Shown here: piece after piece, positions 59,120 through 64,000 of the stretch
Numbering within the stretch: position 1 is the first letter of the stretch
Layout: every line of letters begins with the position of its first letter
DNA from: Acanthococcus lagerstroemiae
Lineage: Eukaryota; Arthropoda; Insecta; Hemiptera; Eriococcidae
Length of the DNA: 64,000 nt
NCBI GenBank assembly: GCA_031841125.1
Contig: CM063112.1
Span: 59,821,722-59,885,721, forward strand
Direction of reading: 5' to 3'
The notes under the pieces: generated by a model
What the model was told of the DNA's origin: nothing
The model's input: only the letters and a program-made list of their open reading frames with translations
The model's database searches: none
Translations under genes and position numbers: made by a program

Positions 59120-61560
59120 CTGCGCAAGGAAAAAATTGATGATGATTTAGGGTAACCAGTATTTCCACTGATGAACATAATGAAAGTTTTCAGCAATCTG
59201 AGCAATGCCCTGTTCCCTGGGCTTTGGAAACGAAATAATGATCCGGTATTCAGGTTCCTTGCTCGGTTTTGTTATACTCGTATATGGAATGTATCATACC
59301 GATGGCGACATGCACAAAATGCCTAAATGACATTTTGGACGAAAATGAGTTAGATACAGAAACAAGGAGGTAAGCATAAGCAGACAGACTATCAGCCTGC
59401 ATTGATAACAGAATGAAATAGTTCACCATCTCACCCCCAGGCAGCGGTACTCAAATGTGTTAAGTGCATCGGAAACTGTATTGGTCGTGCACAGATGTTG
59501 CAAATGAATGGATAAGGTTTTACATAGCACTTGATACATTTGGCTTGGTGAACGTATTAAGCACAATTTTCATCATGCCAAATGAGCTAAGTGCGCTTGA
59601 AATTCTGAACATATGTATCAAGTGAAATAATCATTCGCGCCAAACGTATCAAGTGTGTCGTAGTTTTTATGGAAAGGGCTATAGAGTGCCATCAATGCAA
59701 GTTTAAACTTTTTTTTATTAATTTTTTTTATTTGTAACTGGTACCTACTAAAGGGTCAGGAAGTCTTATTCCTCCTATTTGAGGAGTTACATAAATAAAA
59801 TAGAGTACAAGACAGTGAATGGAAGTTTGTTAAATTTTAAAATTGCTTTCCTGAAAAATTAGTAAAATGTCACTTAGTCATTTTGTGCATGTCACTATCG
59901 ATACATTTTATGTCTACTAAAAGACATTTTTCAAAAAATTTTCTGCAAAAAATTTTTCCGCACAATGAGCCTACTATTCGGCTCTTGCTGGATTAAGAAC
60001 CAACAACGTTGATAAAGACCTCCAGATTTTGATCAGTATAACAATTTGACCACATGTTTACTTTCTCCGCCAGAGACTCCCCCCCCCCCTCCATTTTGAT
60101 ACGTATCTGAAAGGAAGAAGTCATGTATCTTTTAAATGAAAAATTACCTTCCCCAAACCTAACAAAGTTGAGAAAATTTTTAGCTATAATCTGTCAAAAA
60201 CATATGTCGGCGCAACCAGAAAATACCTCTGGGAGGGCTAAGCGGCTAAACCAGAAAAAAGTGGAAGGGGTAAATGTTATAGGGGAATATATAATCGCCC
60301 ATCAGGAAAAAAGAATTTTCTCTTCAATTTATATGCGAATATACGAGTATAATCCCGAAGCACATCAAATGAAATGAATTTGCAAGTCAATACGCGTACA
60401 TCTGTTTTATCATGTACCCCATTTGATCCAGTTCTTTGGCCATTAATTGGACGTTATTCAGCGTGAGGGAACCAAACAGCAAACTCTGGTTTTTGAGAAC
60501 GCGTGACTCGAAAAGGTCAAAAGCCATGTAGAAAATATATGACATAGCGTCTACTGATAGGCTTTCTTCAAAGTGAGTACACATTTTTGAATCGGGGCCC
60601 AATTTCGAAAAATTCTACTTTTTACGCTCTTTCCAGCGATACTAATAACTCTATTTGTTTACAAATGTTGGTTGGTTCTCTTATACTAAATAGCGTCCAA
60701 TTGGATCTTCTCTCTGTCCTATGCTATTCTAAGGCGACGTCATCGCGGACCTTACTTGTTGAGCCAGATCCCGTTTATTTTCTACCTCCTCCCCTCACAA
60801 ATTAGGTTATGAAAGATTTTCCCCAGTAGGCAGTTGGGAAGATTTTGAGATAGAGGGTCTCCCTGTTTTACACCTCTTGATTTCGAATTATTGTCCCATT
60901 TTATCCAGACGTACCTTCCCTTTGAATTTCTATATTATTTCTTCTACGAGTATTATTCTTATCTACTTCCTCGGAACACCTTGTTTCCAGAAATCCTTTC
61001 ATAGTGCTGGACACGAGATCGAATCAAACGCATTTTGAAAATCTGATTAAATTCGGGCCCCACGTTTCTCATTTTTGCGTTCATTTATCATACGTGCGAT
61101 TATTTCATGCCATGATAATTTAATTATGCCGTGAATTTGTTATTTCAACCGTGCAATTTTTTTAATGTGATGTGGTTTTCTGATATTGACGGGATTTTAT
61201 AAAATTTATGTGCAAAATATGCTTCTTGCGTACTGATTTTTTTTTTTTTTTGCTGTGAATTAGTCTCTCCGCTTAATCACTGAGATTTTGTAAAAAATGC
61301 TTAGGGCTTCGAGGGAGGAGCTATGGTCCCATAGTCCCACGGGTGTTGCGCATATGGTCAAAAATATGAACAAATCTAGATACAGGTACTTTGTGAACCG
61401 TATGTCTTAAATTTCTGCAAAATTAAAAAAAATATTTTTTTTTAGTATTTTGAACTCTGCAATAAGACCTCGCACATGCTTATATACGTATAAATTCTAT
61501 TCCGCGAAATAACGAAGAATCAATTGTTTATTTTGAACGTAACCGATTCTGAAGAATATC
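59120..61560. other. Upstream of the known COQ5-B exons; first exon not located
   Basis: The COQ5-B start exon should lie here or further right on the minus strand and end one base into a codon. I found no convincing candidate. About 60200-61380 has no counterpart in copy A (27960-28010). A minus-strand frame of 71 codons at 60602-60387 ends at a stop and has ordinary composition, but resembles nothing I know. Confidence 0.4.
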
Positions 61561-62599
61561 GAAAACTCAAGACTGAATGAATATTTTGACAAATTGTTTC
61601 GTATGTTTACTACTGAGATACATTGAGACCATTTCTACTAGCTTGATGTTAATCAGTGGGGTCAAATGCCAAACGTGCCTTTTTTTTTTTTTGGTCGAAT
61701 TAATATCGAATGCACTAATGTAATAATCAACAAATTTTAACAATTTCACTGAAGAGTTACCTGCTTTTTTTGAGAATTCCATGTTGAACAGAGATGGGGC
61801 ATCTACTGATATTGATTTTGTGACAGCAAACTTTCAAGCGAAGAGTGACTTCGTTCCATTCAACTACCTATCGGAAATCTGAAAGTTTTGGCGATTTTTT
61901 AGTGCCAGCTTAATGTGCCAATAACAAGTAAATTCACGTTTCTTGTTACCATGAAAATTAATTACTTTTCACAAATGGAAAATACCTATTCAAAACAGTG
62001 GATTTTGACAATTGTACTATCGTTTTTAAAAAGAAAGTCCGTGATTCTTTAGCGGTTCCTCACCGGTCTTTACTTTGAAATTACTCGGATCAAACGAGTA
62101 TGTACAAAAGAGTGCAACACTTATTTGTCACGTGTTGCCACACTCGTCCATTATCGAGAGATTCTATTCGCATGTTATTCATGATCTAATGACTATTTAC
62201 ACTTAACGTTTGTCATGATCGAATATGCATTTATTACGACCTTCACAAACATACGAGCAACATGTCCAATTCTTTTTCAAACATTCACTCACATGAAATA
62301 GACAAAAGAAAAAGCAGATGAAAAAATAAACCTCCTTGTATTTGGTGACTTTGGATGCCCGCTTTTAGAGCGTCAAAGACATGAAAATGCATTAGAAATG
62401 CCGAAAATACTGTTTCGATTGTATCCAAATCATATATGCTATAAGACGGTTCTATTATTTACTGATAACATTTCTGAAAGCGGGCTCTTGCAATCACCAA
62501 ATAATTGTGATGTATGAAGTAGATCGAGTGAAATTGATCATGGCCAATCCGAGGTGCCAAGAGCAGGGTTAAGTTTATACAAATTGTCCTACACGGTGA
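61561..62599. other. No gene recognised
   Basis: Beyond the duplication; AT-rich. A 71-codon minus-strand frame at 61782-61567 has no motif. Confidence 0.35.
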
Positions 62600-63560
62600 T
62601 TATGTACTCGGAATTCTAAAAAAAAAAATCTAACACAGATTTACAGATTTTCAAATATTTCCTAGCTCGTTGAAAATCTGAAGGTGCTAACAGATTAATT
62701 GTTGACCAGATATTTTACAAATTAAGTACAGTATTGAAAGGTTTTTCGTAACAAGAACATAGTCTGATTGGATTTTCTTAAGTATCTTGACAGATTGCCT
62801 ACAAGTCTTACAATCTTAAATTATTTCTTGAAAATTCTCAACCCATCTTAGCAAATTTTCAAAAGAAAATTTTTAAACATTTTGTAAGTCCTATTGAGCC
62901 TTAAAAAAAAGCGAGTCTCATTTCCATTGCCTCGCAGATTCTAAATGGAGACTTTACAAGACCAGTAGTGTTCAATGATTATTTCAAGTATAAACAGAGC
63001 CTTCGTGGATTGTCCATAGAATCTCCATGAAATGTTGCAAGTTTTAGGAAGCCCTGTTTTGAATTTTAGAAAATTTTATCACTACCTTAAAGAATTTTGA
63101 CCGAAATCTTGATGGAAATTTTGTAGATATTCTGACAAATTTCGGCTGATTTAGACACATTATAGCAAACTTTAAAAATGATTGATCATATAATTGCAAG
63201 TTTTGACGTCTTAAAACATTATTTTATTATAAATAAATTTAAAATAAGTCACAGAATCTCGATAGAATGGTTACTAGTTTTACAGTCTTGAATGATTCAC
63301 ACAAAATTCCACGAGTCTAGACGAGCTTTGAATAAAACTTGATAAAATGCTTACAAATTGTATCCTATCTTGACAGATTCTCAGTTGATGTAGAACAGTC
63401 TTCTCGAGATTGTCAGATTGTTGATGAAATTTTTACAAATTTTGAAGTCTTCAAATTGACTCGTCTGAATGAGTCAGATCAAAAATCTAACGAAATTGTC
63501 AGAATCACTAACCCAGAAACCCCTAATTCCTACTCCAGGTGGAATTTTGTCGGCAAAGTC
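62600..63560. repeat. Degenerate array of GAATCT-TTACAAGTTTT words
   Basis: Related stretches recur every 80-130 bp: AGAATCTCCATGAAATGTTG, AGAATCTCGATAGAATGGTT, TCTTGATGGAAATTTTGTAG, TTGATAAAATGCTTACAAAT and GTTGATGAAATTTTTACAAA, each followed by AAGTTTTNNAGTCTT-like sequence. This is a diverged tandem array, perhaps the end region of another element reaching beyond the window. Confidence 0.5.
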
Positions 63561-64000
63561 AAACTGACTTGTAGGTTTTCTTTCTTCGAGGGAAATGAAC
63601 ATTGTCCGTTTCATTTCATGAATGTGAAGGACTTTCTGTCTTTTCCCGAAAAACAACTCCTTACTTAAGAAAGGAAGGGAATATGTCCCCTCCCTTTCCG
63701 CAGAAAGAAGAAATGTAGTTTTTTTTCTTTTCAAAAAAGGGAAAACTGCAACCTTTCTTTCAAAAAAGGAATGTACAAAATTATCGTTTCTCTTTTTCTG
63801 TTTTGAATAAGAAAAAATTATGTTATTTTTTTGTCACTAGAAGAATTTTTCCATTCGTGAAAGAAAAGAGACAATTTTCCTAACTTCAGGTGCAAAAATT
63901 CAATTTTTGGGGGCCCGAATCACTTTTAAATTTAAATTGATGGGATGTGTCAACCCTCATCTGAAAAAGGAAAATTTAATCGGGATCTAATTGAAACCTG

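Larger units (their letters stand above)
40975..61560. repeat. Segmental duplication, copy B
   Basis: Collinear with 15950-28220 (see anchors there). Compared with copy A it has gained the 10.6-kb TIR element in intron 4, a 1.3-kb TIR element, a solo LTR and about 1.2 kb near 60.2-61.4 kb. It lacks the exon-3 duplication, the hairpin and the Gypsy fragment of copy A. Boundaries are estimates. Confidence 0.8.

Noticed and set aside
60387..60602. First exon of COQ5-B or a separate small gene
   Set aside because: It ends at a stop, lacks the phase needed to join exon 59119, and resembles no targeting peptide or known protein.

Overview
The window looks like low-GC, repeat-rich nuclear DNA of an arthropod, probably an insect. 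The reasons are genes broken into exons with GT..AG junctions, a CYP4-like cytochrome P450, an R1-type and RTE-type non-LTR retrotransposons, and no operon-like gene packing. I cannot name the species. No tRNA, rRNA or CRISPR array was recognised.

Host genes. All three lie on the minus strand. Copies A and B of COQ5 (mitochondrial ubiquinone-biosynthesis C-methyltransferase, UbiE/COQ5 family) sit in two diverged segmental copies, about 15.95-28.2 kb and 40.98-61.6 kb. A single-copy P450 gene (30.4-36.6 kb) lies between them. Copy B reads as an open chain of six exons (59119 down to 41766) whose splice phases all agree; only the first, start-codon exon was not found. Copy A is decayed: one exon is absent, one is a degraded remnant, one acceptor AG has become GG, and exon 3 is present twice. 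The P450 has ten recognisable exons with matching phases, but its C-terminal exon was not found and two signature positions are unusual.

Mobile DNA fills the rest. At 3.9-5.96 kb an R1-type 3' end adjoins a degenerate Jockey/LOA-like element. At 6.8-15.6 kb an RTE-type element is split by a 7.1-kb terminal-inverted-repeat (TIR) element with a TA target duplication, which itself holds another RTE copy, a possible Helitron piece and a small MITE. At 17.7-18.6 kb a Gypsy reverse-transcriptase fragment lies in COQ5-A. At 19.8-26.6 kb a direct duplication of COQ5-A exon 3 flanks a large hairpin. Three insertions of one R1-type family lie in the P450 gene, each with a target duplication. Intron 4 of COQ5-B is almost filled by a 10.6-kb inverted-repeat element that encloses a 7.2-kb one, whose core is repeated in reverse at the left window edge (1-3230). 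A solo LTR (57003-57845) lies in another COQ5-B intron.

The most unusual theme is that several unrelated inverted-repeat elements each carry an array of their own short word near the ends: TTCGACA, GTAGTAAATRCA, GCGTTTT, TTGCGTCCC, GGTAATATCG and TTTGTCAC. None has a recognisable transposase here. They may be non-autonomous DNA transposons of a shared architecture.
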